From Odobenus rosmarus divergens (lineage: Eukaryota > Chordata > Mammalia > Carnivora > Odobenidae), in contig NW_004450945.1 in assembly GCF_000321225.1 (NCBI RefSeq), positions 1,599,682 through 1,663,681 of the forward strand: 64,000 bases of DNA, read 5' to 3'. Made by a program: the position numbers and the translations under genes. Below are positions 1-11,459 of the stretch, piece after piece; the stretch's first letter is position 1, and each line of letters opens with the position of its first letter. The notes below the pieces were generated by a model. That model ran no database searches. It was given only the letters and a program-made list of their open reading frames with translations, and was not told the DNA's origin.

Positions 1-135
1 TCTCATCATTTTCTAATACCTGACTTACCCCTTACCATCAAAACTAGGTTTCTTGGGTCCTACTCCTCTGGGTTAGCTCTCACTATGCTTAGTGCAGCAA
101 TTGCCAGCACAAACTAAACATTCAGAAGAGTATTT

Positions 136-351
136 GTTTTTTTGTTTGTTTGTTTGTTTGTTTGTTTTTAGAGAGAGGAAGAGAGAGAGCATGTGTGCTA
201 GAGGAGCTGGCAGGGGAGGGGCAGAAGGAGAGGGAGAGTTAAGCAGGCTCCACACCCAACATGGAGTCCAACGTGGGGCTTGATCTCACCACCCTGAGAT
301 CATGACCTGAGCGGAAATCAAGAGTCAGATGCTCAGCCACCCAGGCACCCC
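136..351 (-). mobile_element. SINEC (tRNA-Lys-derived carnivore SINE)
   Basis: Antisense copy. The T-rich (GTTT)n tail is at the left, then the GA-rich body, then the tRNA-like head ending 'gagatcatgacctgag...gccacccaggcaccc'. Flanked by a 13-bp target-site duplication cagaagagtattt at 123-135 and 352-364, which fixes both ends. Non-coding and mobilised by L1. Two short frames overlapping it are chance. Confidence 0.93.
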
Positions 352-364
352 CAGAAGAGTATTT

Positions 365-554
365 CTTGAGTTGAATTGAATTAAGCTGAACAGGATCAGA
401 TTGGATAGGAAGGGGTTGCATTGGATTGCACTTCATTGGACTGGACTATATTGAGTGAAATGGAAGGAGAACAGATCCCAGAACCTAAATTTCTTCACTT
501 TCAGGCCAAGGCACTTGGTGATAACAAAGCTGCATCAGAGCTGTGCATAGACTT
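365..554. other. Low-complexity ATTGGA-like stretch and unique DNA
   Basis: Between 370 and 460 variations of 'attgga/attga' recur (gattgga, cattggatt, cattggactgg), giving a diverged, satellite-like texture. No clean period can be set by eye. No gene is seen. Confidence 0.4.
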
Positions 555-770
555 TGTGACCAAACTACAAAGTCTTGGGTTCAAACCTCAGCACCACTAC
601 TTACCGGCTCTGTGATATAGGGTAAGTTCCTTAAACCCTTTGTGCCCCCTGAATAAAGCTAAGATACTAGTAGTACCTACTTTATAGGACTGCTGTGGAG
701 AGTCCATTCTAATTAATTCTTGTAAAGTCCTTGGAATAATGCCTGGCACATGGAACACATGTAACTGTTA
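555..770 (+). mobile_element. MIR SINE
   Basis: Nearly full-length diverged MIR. The tRNA-derived part shows 'gggttcaaacctcagc..ccactact' with 'ctctgtgatatagggtaagttcctt', and the 3' end shows 'cctggcaca'. It predates placental radiation. Confidence 0.85.
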
Positions 771-1284
771 AGTTTTTTAAATAAAAATAATTTTAGAAAA
801 CAAAATCACCACTTGGCACTATATTCCACTTTATATTTTACAAAGCTTTTTCACACATGGCAACTTCTATCACATATGCACAGGAAGGATTGTTTCTGTT
901 AATCCCCATCTTGCCTAAAAGCACAGGCAGATCAAGAAGTCAAGGGGGACATAAGTGGTTATAGACTTGAACTCAGTTCTGTCTTATTAAAGACATATTT
1001 TCCTTTTGGAAAGTACGGTCATCTGATGGTATCCCTGATGGTTTTCATACATAGTCTTGACTACAGTCTATGCTGTTGGTCACCTGATAGGCAAGAGTTA
1101 TGTGAAGTCATAGTATCCTTCATATTATCAGAAAAACCTTTTCCTTGACCAGTACCCAGCACCACAAGGGATTCCAGCCTGGATTAAGATGAAAGTTCTA
1201 TGATGTGGTATGATAGAAATAGCCCCAGTGAGGCAGTCGGGAAACCTGAATTTGGGCCCTGCTCAACCACTAACTCTGGTGATC
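771..1284. other. Unique sequence, nothing recognised
   Basis: AT-rich DNA with no frame above background, no repeat signature I can name and no RNA-gene signature. Confidence 0.4.
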
Positions 1285-1480
1285 TTAATAACTAACATAT
1301 TTTGAGAGCTTTCTCTGTGCTGTGCCCTGGATTTTTATTATTTAAACCTCACGACAACCTGTGCGCATAGATATGTTTATCATTGCATTTTGCAGAGGAA
1401 AAAACTGAGGTATGAGGTATAGTGGATAAGTGACTGTTCAGGTCAAACTGCTGGTAAGTGCAATGATAAGTCTGATTTGT
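1285..1480 (-). mobile_element. MIR SINE (antisense)
   Basis: Antisense MIR order: 'aactaacatattttgag', 'ctgtgccctgg', 'aaacctcacgacaacc', 'tttgcagaggaaaaaactgagg', then 'aagtgac...gctggtaagtg'. The head end is lost. Confidence 0.82.
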
Positions 1481-1749
1481 AGATTGAGGGGATGGGACCA
1501 CTATGACCTCAAAGGCACATTCCAACCCAGTCCATCTATAATTGAGTGAGCTCTTGCCTAATCCTCTCTCCTCTGGGGGGTAATTCTGTGGTTCTGGGCA
1601 ACTCTATGTCAAACCTCAGACATCACAAGGCCTCTCAAGATACCAAGGTTGAAAAACTGGTGAATTGTTGCATAATGTGGGACTTTCTAATCATTGAAAG
1701 AACCATAAGTGAAAAATTGGCAAAAGATAAAAACCCCAAGTCTCCCCCA

Positions 1750-2012
1750 GCTTACCAATTTCATATATACATTTATTACATTTGTAATCATGGGGTTCGT
1801 TTCATTTTGCACTTTTCTTTCTTCACTTAATTTACTCTCATATTTTGCCAATAATTATTGCTAAAATTCTTCATAATTATCCTTTTCATGGCTACATAAA
1901 CAATCAGCAACAATTACTAGGTTAACTGATGACTCTGTCACTAAACTTTAAGTAGTTTTAGGTGTATTTACTATTATATATAATGCTGCAATAAATATCT
2001 TTGCACCATTCA
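1750..2012 (-). mobile_element. Old L1 (L1M) fragment, antisense
   Basis: Antisense L1 text from the end of ORF2 and the start of the 3'UTR. The phrase 'ttttcatggctacataa' and 'atataatgctgcaataaatatctttgcacc' are diverged from the usual L1 wording. No open frame remains. Confidence 0.7.
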
Positions 2013-3308
2013 CTTTATCAGTCACACTGTTTCTAGAGCATGCATTCCCCAGAAGGCAAAGCTAAGGCAAAGGGCAGGTCCATGTTTGTGGCTCATACTC
2101 TCTGAAAAGGGAGAGTGTAATATTGATGGCTGACCACAAATGGCCCAGCACTGTTGAAATCTTAAGACATTGAACAGTGCATCTGGTTCCAGATTTTGAG
2201 TGAATGTGACTGGTTTGCTAAGGTGAACAAACATTAATTTTATAGAGGTTTTGAATGCTGAATCTTTGGCACCTGATTCTGAGGCAAAGCTTACCTACTG
2301 TCAAGGGGAAAAAGGTCTGTGAGAAGTGCCTACAAGAAACTGACTTAGAGGAATAAAAAGAGATCTTAAGGGAATTTCAAAAAGATCAAACCCTCAAGAG
2401 AATAACACTCAGTAGACACAGTAAACTAGTTCTCTTGGTTTACTTGACTTTGATATTTTAATTTTAATACTAAAGAAACACAGTCACCAGTGTCAACTAA
2501 ACAGAAAAATTGGCTAAACCTGGGATTCATATGAATGCATGTATTTTAACTTAAGACATTCATTTGCCACTCAACAGGCAAAGTCCCATCTTCAAGCATG
2601 CATGGATCAAATTCCGATTTCCACTGCATGTGTTTTTTTCTTCATTTTGCTGCTTTAATAAAGGAAGACTTTAAAACTTGCAGAGTTCTTCCAGATTTTA
2701 AATTGTTGTCCTTCTTTTACAGTTGCCTGGTCCACAAATGAATTTTAGAGTATTTCTCAGTAACTCATCCCCTTTGAGCCTTTCCAAAGCAATTAATTTA
2801 GTTTTCATGGAAATAAATCTCTTTCTTTTCACACTCATACTTGATCTGCTTGCATAATATTTAAATTACATAATTATATTAAGTACTACAACTGACATAA
2901 ACAGGTTTGGGGTGGGGGAAGTCAACCAATCTTTGGTAAGCATGCAGCTCAACTGGTGGGAGTATATGGCTACCAGGACACTGGAGAGCAGTGTGACATT
3001 CGTGAGTATTTAGTGTGCTAGGGGCATCACTCAGAATCTTTACAAAGTGAATGGAGGGCTTCTGTCAGTTAGGTGGGAGTTACATCTACTGAATAACCCG
3101 TTGGTCCTCAACCTGGAAGAGAAGGGAAGAATGTGAACTGAGTTCATGTATACCCTGAATGCAGAAGCCATGTTTATCTGCTGTCTCAACGTCATCAAGG
3201 GGATGAAGAGATACTAGTCTAGTTCTGCGGAATTAGAGCTAAGTGTCAGAGGCTGTGTTCTTCACTTTCTTGGACATCTCATTCCCCTATTTTTTTAAGT
3301 CCTTTTAA
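2013..3308. other. Unique sequence, nothing recognised
   Basis: About 1.3 kb, AT-rich. The 70-codon antisense frame at 2022-2234 has no recognisable domain and no splice context I can support. No repeat family is recognised. Confidence 0.4.
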
Positions 3309-4178
3309 AAATTTTTTAAATTTTTTTATTATTAACATATAATGTATTATTTGTTTCAGGGGTACAGGTCTGTGATTCATCAGTCTTATACAACACACAG
3401 AGCTCACCACAACACACACCCTCCCCAATGTCCATCACCCAGCCACCCTATCCTCCTACCACCTCCCCTCCAGCAACCCTCAGTTCGTTTCCTGAGATTA
3501 AGAGTCTCTTATGGCTTGTCTCCCTCTCCGGTTTTGTCTTGTTTCATTTTTTCCTCTCTTCTCCTATGATCTTCTGCCTTGTTTCTTAAATTCCACATAT
3601 CAGTGAGATCACATGATACTTGTCTTTCTCTGATTGACTTATTTTGCTTAGCATAATACCCTCTAGTTCCAACCACGTCATTGCAAATGGCAAGATTTCA
3701 ATTTTTGATGGCTGCATAATATTCCATTGTGTATATATACCACATCTTCTTTATCCATTCATCTGTCGATGGACATCTAGACTCTTTCCATAGTTTGGCT
3801 ATTGTGGACATTGCTGCTATAAACATTGGGGTGCAGTTGCCCCTTTGGATCACTACGTTTGTACCTTTGGGGTAAATACCCAGTAGTGCAATTGCTGGGT
3901 CATACGGTAGCTCTATTGTCAACTTTTTGAGGAACCTCCATGCTGTTTTCCAGAGTGGCTGTACCAACTTGCATTCCCACCAAGAGTGTAGGAGGGTTCC
4001 CCTTTTTCCAAATCCTTGCCAACATCTGTTGCTTCCTGACTTGTTAATTTTAGCCATTCCAACTGGTGTGAGGTGGTATCTCATTGTGGTTTTGATTTGT
4101 ATTTCCCTGATGCCGAGGGATGTTGAGTACTTTTTCATGTGTCTGTTGGCCATTTGGATGTATTCTTTTCAGAAATTT
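3309..4178 (-). mobile_element. 5'-truncated L1, carnivore lineage
   Basis: Antisense L1. Its poly-A end reads as the T-rich stretch near 3310-3328, followed by the carnivore L1 3'UTR and the last part of ORF2, cut off at about 4178. About 870 bp remain of a roughly 6-kb element. It is the least decayed L1 in the window: ORF2 stays open for over 150 codons. No convincing target-site duplication was found by eye. Confidence 0.92.
3698..4174 (-). pseudogene. L1 ORF2 C-terminal remnant
   Basis: Dead fragment of L1 ORF2, the endonuclease/reverse-transcriptase protein. Only the C-terminal domain remains; the endonuclease and polymerase regions are gone. The 151-codon open part contains '[20 protein letters not shown]' and 'MEYYAAIKN', both hallmarks of the L1 C-terminus. 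The C-x3-C-x7-H-x4-C knuckle typical of this region keeps its first Cys, its His and its last Cys, but the second Cys is Phe. The frame ends with TGA right after 'AAIKN'. In related L1s a Glu or Asp codon follows, so one extra base appears to have shifted the frame. Not expressed as a gene. Confidence 0.88.
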
Positions 4179-4489
4179 ATCCCACTCTATTAACTTAGAG
4201 ATATTTATACCTTTTGAGGTGGTCCTAGATCCTTCTGATGAAATCTAAGGAGGTTTCGCTAAGGAGGATACATTGGCAACCTCATACAACTTCAGAAAGT
4301 TCATGGATCTTCTCATGAAGCCTGATCCTACAGAATTCTGTCCATCCTAGATTAGGGATCCCTATTCTGAAAGGAAGGAGTATTTTGTTCATGGTAACAG
4401 TTCCATCACTTTGCTAGGAATTCTGAACCAAGATACAATGTATGCTGAAGCCTTAAACATTTGAGCAGGACAAGCCCTTATAGATCATG
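4179..4489. other. Unique sequence, nothing recognised
   Basis: About 310 bp between the L1 and a MIR fragment. No frame, repeat or RNA gene is supported. Confidence 0.35.
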
Positions 4490-4565
4490 TGGTTTCCCCA
4501 TTTTAATAAATTGAGGCTCAGAGATGGCAGCAGTTTATCTAAGATCATCTGCATCCATGACACGG
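4490..4565 (-). mobile_element. MIR fragment (antisense)
   Basis: 'ccccattttaataaattgaggctcagag' then 'tatctaagatcatctgcat' follows the antisense MIR core 'ccattttacagatgaggaaactgaggc...aaggtcac'. Short and diverged. Confidence 0.55.
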
Positions 4566-5264
4566 TGCTCAAACAGATTATTTTTTATGATGTATTGGCT
4601 TAAGAAAATAACTTCTTTTTAATGGCCAGTGAATAGGACCATGAGCATACTTGGAGCCTAAATATCTAGCCAGGCTCCAGCTTCTAGATTCACCAAAGGT
4701 CAAAGACTGGGAGATGTAGGAATTGGAACTTGAACCTACAATGCTAGCAAAAGCTGGGTTCCACTTCAAGTTTTACTACAAAGTCACTGATGTTGGGAAG
4801 TCATTTCTATTCATTTGGTCTAAGATTTCTTGTTTGTGAAATTAAATCATTCGACTAGGAAATTTCAAGGTTCATTTCCAGTTTTAAAAAACAAAAGTCT
4901 GGTAGTCTTCATTTTCTTGGCTTTTTTTCTCTTGGGTCCAACCCAGAGATGGTGACCACTAGGGGTCAGACTTGCAAGAAGGAACCAATCTTGGATTTTT
5001 TCCCCCCTTACTGGGAAGAAAAGAGATTGTCTAGCCTGGCAAGTAGTGCCACATTTAAAGTCTTTCAACATGCGAGACTGTATTGCATTCTTAAATATTT
5101 CTAAGAAACAGCGGTTTCACAACCTTCTCTTCCAAGAAAGTCTTCCTTATATTTAATGTCCGGCCCTCAAATATAATTCTGATCTATCTCTTACTGAGGT
5201 GTCTCAGTGGAGACTGGTAGTCATTGGCTATTTTCCACTGGGGAAGATATGCATTCTTCTGAGC
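4566..5264. other. Mostly unique sequence
   Basis: A weak MIR-like stretch may lie at 4785-4860 ('ggaagtcatttct...ttgtttgtgaaatt'). The 63- and 68-codon antisense frames have no recognised domain. Confidence 0.35.
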
Positions 5265-5345
5265 AAGTGTCAGTTCATGTCTCAGTTTCCGTATCTGTAA
5301 AACAGGGTGTAGGATTAGATTCACTTTTCCAATAAAGAGCACTTA
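5265..5345 (+). mobile_element. MIR core fragment
   Basis: 'catgtctcagtttccgtatctgtaaaacaggg' matches the MIR core 'cctcagtttcctcatctgtaaaatggg'. The flanks are too diverged to extend. Confidence 0.6.
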
Positions 5346-6049
5346 AGTACATGGCACCCTTGATAGGAAACATAGAAATGGACCAGCCCTCAAGGAGCTT
5401 TGATGATCTCGAAGACCTACTAAATGAGATCACCTGTCATTTTCTTAAGTAGGACCTCATTTTTCACTTTTCAAAATAAAGGAGTCACAATAATGTCCTT
5501 TGAAACCTCCTATGGATTTATGGCTATAGGATTCTAGGACTACTGGCTGGGCTATTCTGTTAGTCTTCTTTCAGAACGCCTTTCTTTATACCTTTTTCCC
5601 TTCTTAAAACCCATATTTTTATGCCTTTGGTGTATCTCTTCGCTGAGTATTCTTCTCATCCAGAGCTTGTCATCTCCACTCTCTGTCTGTTCAGTAGCAT
5701 GGAGAAAGCTCTGGCAGAGGGGAAGCCTGAGGTTCCTTGGCACAGGACCCTCAGTCCTCTTCCCATTCAACAAGGAACTTAGTTTAGTTGTTGTTTTTAA
5801 AATACTTTTATGTGTTTTCTATATTTTAAAATCTCTATAGAGCAGAAATAAGGTCAATATAAAAGTATATACATTCAAGAACAAAATTCCATTTTCTCCT
5901 TTTGCCCCACTTGCATATCTTGGAGGTAATGGCTATCCACATTTTGGGATTATCTTTCCAGATTTTTTTCTTTTTGTATACACACATAAGCTTTTTGTTT
6001 TTACCAACTCAGCATTCTCAAGGAGGTATGTAAAACCACTCACTAAAGA
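5346..6049. other. AT-rich sequence, nothing recognised
   Basis: The 5790-6020 part is AT-rich and may be old L1 or L2 debris, but I cannot align it. The antisense 73-codon frame at 5552-5773 shows no known domain. Confidence 0.35.
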
Positions 6050-6695
6050 TAGCAGTCTAGTGAAAATGAACAAACCACCAATATATACGGTAATAAGAAT
6101 GAGTATCAAAAATAGTATGTTGAGTGAAAAACGATTTATACAGGCAAGTACATACTATATCATTCCATTTATATGAAGTTCTAGAACAGGCCAAATCGAA
6201 TCCATGATGAAAAAAAAAATAAACTAGTGTTTCCCTCTATTTGGGGAAGAGAGGGGCTGCCTGGGAAGAGACATGACAGAACTTTACAGGGTGATGCTAA
6301 TGTGTTTTATATCCTAATAGGGGCTTGGGATTCACAGATACATGAATTTGTCAAAACTCAGTGAATGCATAGTCAAGACTGCATTTCATTGTATATAAAT
6401 ATATTTGAAAAGAAAAATAGCAAACAAATATTGAACTCTAATATATTCATGATATTCATGCTGAAGAATTGAAGGGGAAGTGTACCGATGTCTGCAAATT
6501 ATTTTGAAATACATTAAAATGTGGATTAGTGGATGGATAAAGGAATGGATAAATGGATAGATAAATGATAAAATAAGTTCAGTAAAATGTTAATGGTAGA
6601 ATCTGAGAAGTGAGTGTACAAGTGTTATAAAATCATTTTATCTTTGACATATATTTAAACTTTTTTCACAATAAAATGGGAAAAAAACATGCTTT
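6050..6695 (+). mobile_element. Old L1 (L1M-type) 3' end
   Basis: The order matches an old L1 3' region: 'tatcattccatttatatgaagttctagaa', the 'gaattgaaggggaagtgta' phrase, the GGAT-rich stretch 6525-6570, 'cagtaaaatgttaatggtagaatctgag', and the terminal 'ttcacaataaaatgggaaaaaa'. The last phrase holds the AATAAA signal and tail. No open frame survives. Confidence 0.8.
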
Positions 6696-6879
6696 GAAAA
6701 GCTTTAAACACATATAAAGTGTAATAGATTACTACTGGTAATAACAGTGTCATCACATTTTTGAGCCCTCAGGAAACAGCATAAAGGCAAGACGCCTAAT
6801 GCTCTCCCCTAGATCATCAACAATTAGTAGCTACATCATTCATATAGGCTCCAGGAAGATGAAAAAACCCTCAAGAAAT

Positions 6880-7085
6880 AACAGTAATAGCTACAGTTTG
6901 TTAGATACTCCTGCATTCTGTAAAGTCCAACTACATTGTGTCACTAAATACTTTCACTTTGAAAAATAAGTATCCATATTTTAAGAAAAAGCAAGGCTAA
7001 TAAGGCTTGGAGTTAAGCAACTAACTCAACATCACATGACCAGTGAATGGCTGGGTCAGGATCAAAATTGGGTCTTTCATAATCG
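6880..7085 (-). mobile_element. MIR SINE (antisense)
   Basis: 'aacagtaatagctacagtttgttagatactcc' begins the antisense MIR. 'ttaagcaactaactcaacatcacatgaccagtgaatgg' is the diverged 'ttaagtaacttgcccaaggtcacacagctagtaagtgg'. Confidence 0.78.
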
Positions 7086-7734
7086 CAAAGCCCACATTCT
7101 GCTCACTAGAATGCATGGTCTCTCACAATACAGCCCCTCCTGGCCTCCGCCTGCTAGGGAGAAACGCCGACCTTGCATCAAGGAATTCAGGGGTTGAGGA
7201 GAAAGGGGCCCTCAAAGTTGTAATGGAGCCGTAGCTGCCTTAGTCACCTGGTTTGCTGGTGGTAATGGGCTGAAGTTAGTTCCAGAAACCCATGGCATCT
7301 CTCGGTATAGGCTTCAACATGAAGTGGCAAACTCCAGGCTTTGAGGAGGGAGCTGAAGGTAGTAAACTCTGAAGCCGGCAATAAAAATCAAATATGTTCT
7401 GATGTGTTAGATCAAAACCTGGGAACCTCATGGGCTCCACCCAACCCCCCCCATAACAGCTGCAAATGTTTGTGTTATTTCTCTAACATCTGGTCCACCC
7501 ATGTGTAAACAGAATGAAAGCTCAGAGGGAGGAAAGGATCTGAATGCTCCATTTCTCAGCCTCGAGGATACAGTGAAGTAGGACAGAGCCTGAGTTAGGA
7601 GACTCTTTAATTTCACTGAGATTTGGGCAGCAGTTTCCAAAGGCACCTTAGGGTCCCTCACCTCTGAGTCCTTTTTCATGCCATTGTAGGGAGTTAGTGT
7701 TGGGGACCAGTGAGACCTTCAGACGGAGAATTTG
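7086..7734. other. Unique sequence, nothing recognised
   Basis: The 83-codon antisense frame at 7428-7679 has no domain that I recognise. Confidence 0.35.
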
Positions 7735-7862
7735 ATGACCCAGATTTCAATTTGGGCTCCTCCACCAGCTGCCTGCGCAGCTGTGGGGAAATTTTTCTTT
7801 CTAGGTCTCATTTTACCATCCGGGTTACAAAGGGTGGAGTCCTCTGTAAGGTTTCATCCAGC
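7735..7862 (+). mobile_element. MIR fragment
   Basis: 'gatttcaatttgggctcctccaccagctgcctgcgcagctgtgggg' followed by 'taggtctcattttaccatc' follows MIR head-to-core order with heavy divergence. Confidence 0.6.
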
Positions 7863-8657
7863 TTTAACCATCAATTTTTTGGCACAATTTCAGTGGTTAC
7901 TGTCTCTGTTGTTTAATAAGTACATTCCTCGCCACTGTGTCTCCCATTGCCTACAGGGCACTTGAAAGGCTATCAGCCCCCAGCACTTTTTTATGTCAAA
8001 TAAGTTTCACCTTGGTTTTCTCCTAAAAAATATGTTAGGACTAACTTCAATGCTAAAGGTAGCATTCAATCTATCAATTATTGCTTCTGTTTAAAAAAGT
8101 AATTATTTAAGCAGTGTCCTCTGCCTTATTCAAAATTATAAGCAGATTAAGTATTTGCTAAGCCTGATTTTAATGTGAAATGTATGACTTTGATATTCAA
8201 ATATACTTTCAAAAATTTCAATACATTTTCATTTTCTAAAAACTAAATCAAGGTAAGGGTCTTGTTTAAAATAAGCATGCTATTAGCCTTGATATATGAA
8301 TGCAAACAAAATAATACATTATGAATTTACAAGTATACTTTGAATGCTGAGGTAAATAATGTTGACTTAGTTTAGTAGGCAATGAGTGGCTGATGAAAGT
8401 TTTTAACCTAAGGAATAATACAAGCTGAGATTAGAAATCGTTATTCCAAGAAATTGCTCTTTGTAACCCAGCCATTAGGCCTCAAGAAGGTCGAATTCAT
8501 ATTTTATGCCCACTTTCCCCTCTGTAAATCCCTTCTTTTCATCTCTTCAAAGATGATCTTTTGGGTTTAATTGCCACCATGAATTCTTTCCGCAAACACT
8601 AATCAGTAAGATGAGGCAAAAGACTGAAATAGAGGAAATGAGAAATGTAGAGGCTAA
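7863..8657. other. AT-rich unique sequence
   Basis: About 800 bp with no repeat family, open frame or RNA-gene signature I can support. Confidence 0.35.
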
Positions 8658-8901
8658 GAGAATCTCATGGAATGGATCCATCTTGTTTTGAGCTTGTATT
8701 TAAATAGGGGCAGTTCAGAGCTTCCCAGAGTGGGAGGCGAGAGAACCTCATGGAATGGAACCATCTTATTTTGAGTTTGTGTTTAAATAGGGGCAGCTCA
8801 GAGCTTCCCAGAGTGGGAGGCGAGAGAACCTCATGGAATGGAACCATCTTATTTTGAGTTTGTGTTTAAATAGGGGCAGCTCAAAGCTTCCCTGAGTGGG
8901 A
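8658..8901. repeat. 83-bp tandem repeat, three copies
   Basis: Direct repeats start at 8658, 8741 and 8824, with an exact 83-bp period. Copies 2 and 3 are nearly identical; copy 1 differs at several sites (for example 'aatctca' for 'aacctca', 'gatccatcttg' for 'aaccatctta'). The third copy ends at about 8901. Since 83 is not a multiple of three, the 60-codon frame read through it on the minus strand is only a frame-shifted echo, not a coding repeat. Flanking sequence is not a repeat I know. Confidence 0.95.
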
Positions 8902-9001
8902 ACCCCTCTCTCAAGGAAACCCCAATCTTTCTTTTCATCCTTTCAGAGTTCCTGTTGGCCCCACTTCCAAGATGGTTGAGACTGTTGGGTCCTGCTCCAA
9001 T

Positions 9002-9016
9002 CCAGCAGAGGGCGCT
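9002..9016 (+). promoter_or_regulatory. Candidate CTCF-binding motif
   Basis: The 15-mer ccagcagagggcgct fits the CTCF core consensus (CCASYAGRKGGCRS) at every position. It lies in DNA I cannot assign to a repeat, 100 bp after the 83-bp tandem array. Binding is an inference; only the motif is seen. Confidence 0.55.
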
Positions 9017-9495
9017 CTTGGAGTACAATTGGTGATGGTGGTGGGAAACTCTGGGAGGACAATCTCAACCTCCTTCACCAGAGGGCTGGCTCGGTGTTAT
9101 CTGAGCCTACTGTGCTGACCTGAAAGATCATTGGCCCTTCTTGCCTTGCTTTGTAGAATTCTGCTTATAGTCCTGTTAAACTCGACTGAAGACCCTGTTT
9201 TCCAGCTCTACCTCTCTTCCCACTACAGGAAAAAAGTGACTAACTGATCCTCAAGAGATAAGAAATGAGTTAAGAAATGTGACGAGAACTGAGAAATCAG
9301 GAAAAGGTTAACCAGGTTAGGTGTGTGTCAGAGACAGTCAAATCAGCATAAGCAAGATCACCAATCGACCTCTCCCTACCTCACCGTCTACAAGGGAATT
9401 CACAAATTTTTAAAGAGTGGTGGCAGATAACATGGAGAGAGCCCAATAATGACACAAAAATGAACTTTGAACTAAGAATGGGGAGCAGAAATCCA

Positions 9496-9687
9496 CAAAG
9501 GTTTTTTTTAATTTTATTTATTTGAGAGAGAGAGTGAGAGAGAGAGAGCACAAGAGGGGGTAGGGTCAGAGGGAGAAGCAGACTCCCTGCTGAGCAGGGA
9601 GCCAGACAAGGGACTCAGTCCCGGGACTCCGAGATCATGACCTGAGCCAAAGGCAGTCGCTTAACCAACTGAGCCACCCAGGCACCT
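9496..9687 (-). mobile_element. SINEC (tRNA-Lys-derived carnivore SINE)
   Basis: Antisense copy: T-rich tail 'tttttttaattttatttatttgagagag' at left, head 'gagccacccaggcacct' at right. A 9-bp target-site duplication agaaatcca is at 9487-9495 and 9688-9696. Confidence 0.93.
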
Positions 9688-9814
9688 AGAAATCCATATG
9701 ATTTTTTAACCCAAGAATGATGTAAAAAGCTTATCAACTCGACTGCCTAGCAAAAGATTTATCCATCGAAACCCAGAGACCAAGCTCCAGCTCTTACCCA
9801 AAAAAATGAGCGTC

Positions 9815-9950
9815 AATAACCAAGGAACAGTGCATATCTGGGCCCCAGCCCTGGCTCTGAGACTTCTTGGCCCTGTGTCTTGGGCCAAGTCCCTTGGGCA
9901 AGTCTCTTTGCCTCAGTTTCCTCATCTATCAAGTGAGGGATTTGGACCAC
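9815..9950 (+). mobile_element. MIR SINE
   Basis: Contains 'ggccccagccctggctctgagacttcttggccctgtgtcttgggccaagtccctt' and the core 'tctttgcctcagtttcctcatctatcaagtgagg'. Good match to MIR head and core. The overlapping frames are products of the repeat. Confidence 0.85.
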
Positions 9951-11459
9951 ACAATCTGCCAGATTCATTTCTCATTCTATATCCTGAGTCTATGAGTTGC
10001 TAGTATCTTAGAATTATAATTTAACTTTTCTTTAGGGAATTCGTTTAAGGAAGGTTAAGGGTAACTCTGTTTGTTCAGTCATTATTCAGTGAACACATAC
10101 GTCCTTCATCAGGAAGAACAGCTTGAATCCAAAAGTTCCAGCCACAACCCCTCCCCCATTCATTTATGCCCTTCAACCACCAGCAGTGGGAGTGTGGTGT
10201 GAGGGCATCGGTTTCTTCGCTGGTTTGTGGGCTCTGAGGTGGATTGTGGCATTTGATCTGCCAACCCGTGCAGACTCTGACTTTTCAGCAAATAAAAGAT
10301 GAACACTAGAAGCAACCTCAGAGCTCAACCACAATCTCTATCATTTAATAAATGCCAAGACACACATTTCAAGGCAATACAGTAATTGGTAGAATAAATC
10401 TGGATTATGGTATCCTTATAGGCTAATTGTAACTTCCACCATATAAACTCCACACTCGCTAATCCCATAACTCCACTAAGACTACTTAAATTTTCTTCTT
10501 CCAATTATCATTGGGTCCTTGCACTGCTTACAGATAATCACAATCCTGTCAAACCTTCTCACACAAAACTGCAACTCAAACATAGAAGCACTAAGTCAAT
10601 CGTTTGAGGGATGCTATAAAATTTGGACATTTTGCCTCAGCTATAATTAGGAGGGCTTCAGTGGGTTCACTAATCATAAGTGGGCTTATTTCTCCACTTC
10701 AAACACTGACTGAGGTCCAACTAAACCCTTCTTATTCATTCATTTATGTGACCCTCTTTGAAAAAATAAAGAAGATTACAGTAAAAAGCGTGAGTACTTT
10801 TAAACCCACCCACAAAACAAGAACATAAACGCAATTATCCCTGAGACCTAAAGGAACTATTGCAACCCCAAAAGACCAAAAACAATTTTTAATGATATTT
10901 TTCTTTACTATATGACTTCACTGAGGGCTTTTCTATGTGGATCTTCACATAAAAGCTATTAAATAATTTAACAGACACTATGCCAATAGCACTTTCATAA
11001 TAAAGAAACTTCTACCTGCCAATCTTACAGTGGACCTTGGTAAATGTCAAACATATACTGTCAAGTTGTACTGCCAAGGCAGAGTTCTGAGGCCCCAAGC
11101 CATGTAGTCCTGGATGGTATAAGGCTTCCTGGGAACCTAATACAGGATAGGGGGAGATCTGAAGCATCTTGAAAACAGCTGGTTAGCAGGAACCTCAGTG
11201 CAGTCTCCTCAGATATCAGCTGTCTCAGCCGGACCAGGAAGTAGATAGTAGACAAGTCTAGACAGAGGCTGCTGACCAGGACCTAATGTTCAGATGTGTT
11301 GTGTTGGGGCCTGAAGAAAGGTCTCTGGGCTCTGGATACACAGGGAGTCTTTCAGGCCTGAGAGGCTGAGACTGGTCAGGCTTCCTCCCTGAAGGACGAG
11401 GCTGCCTGGTTATGTGTCTACTGAGTGGTCACTTCATTCCCACTTCTTCCGCCCATCCC
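9951..11459. other. Unique, partly AT-rich sequence
   Basis: 10.3-10.9 kb is AT-rich with an H-strand-mitochondria-like C/A texture, but no mitochondrial gene can be recognised in it. 11.05-11.45 kb is ordinary unique DNA. Frames of 64-74 codons are unsupported. Confidence 0.35.

Noticed and set aside
8665..8847. Repetitive 60-codon protein on the minus strand
   Set aside because: The repeat unit is 83 bp, not a multiple of three, so each copy is read in a different frame.
10300..10900. Possible nuclear copy of mitochondrial DNA
   Set aside because: The C/A-rich wording suggested it, but no mitochondrial gene, rRNA or tRNA could be recognised on either strand.
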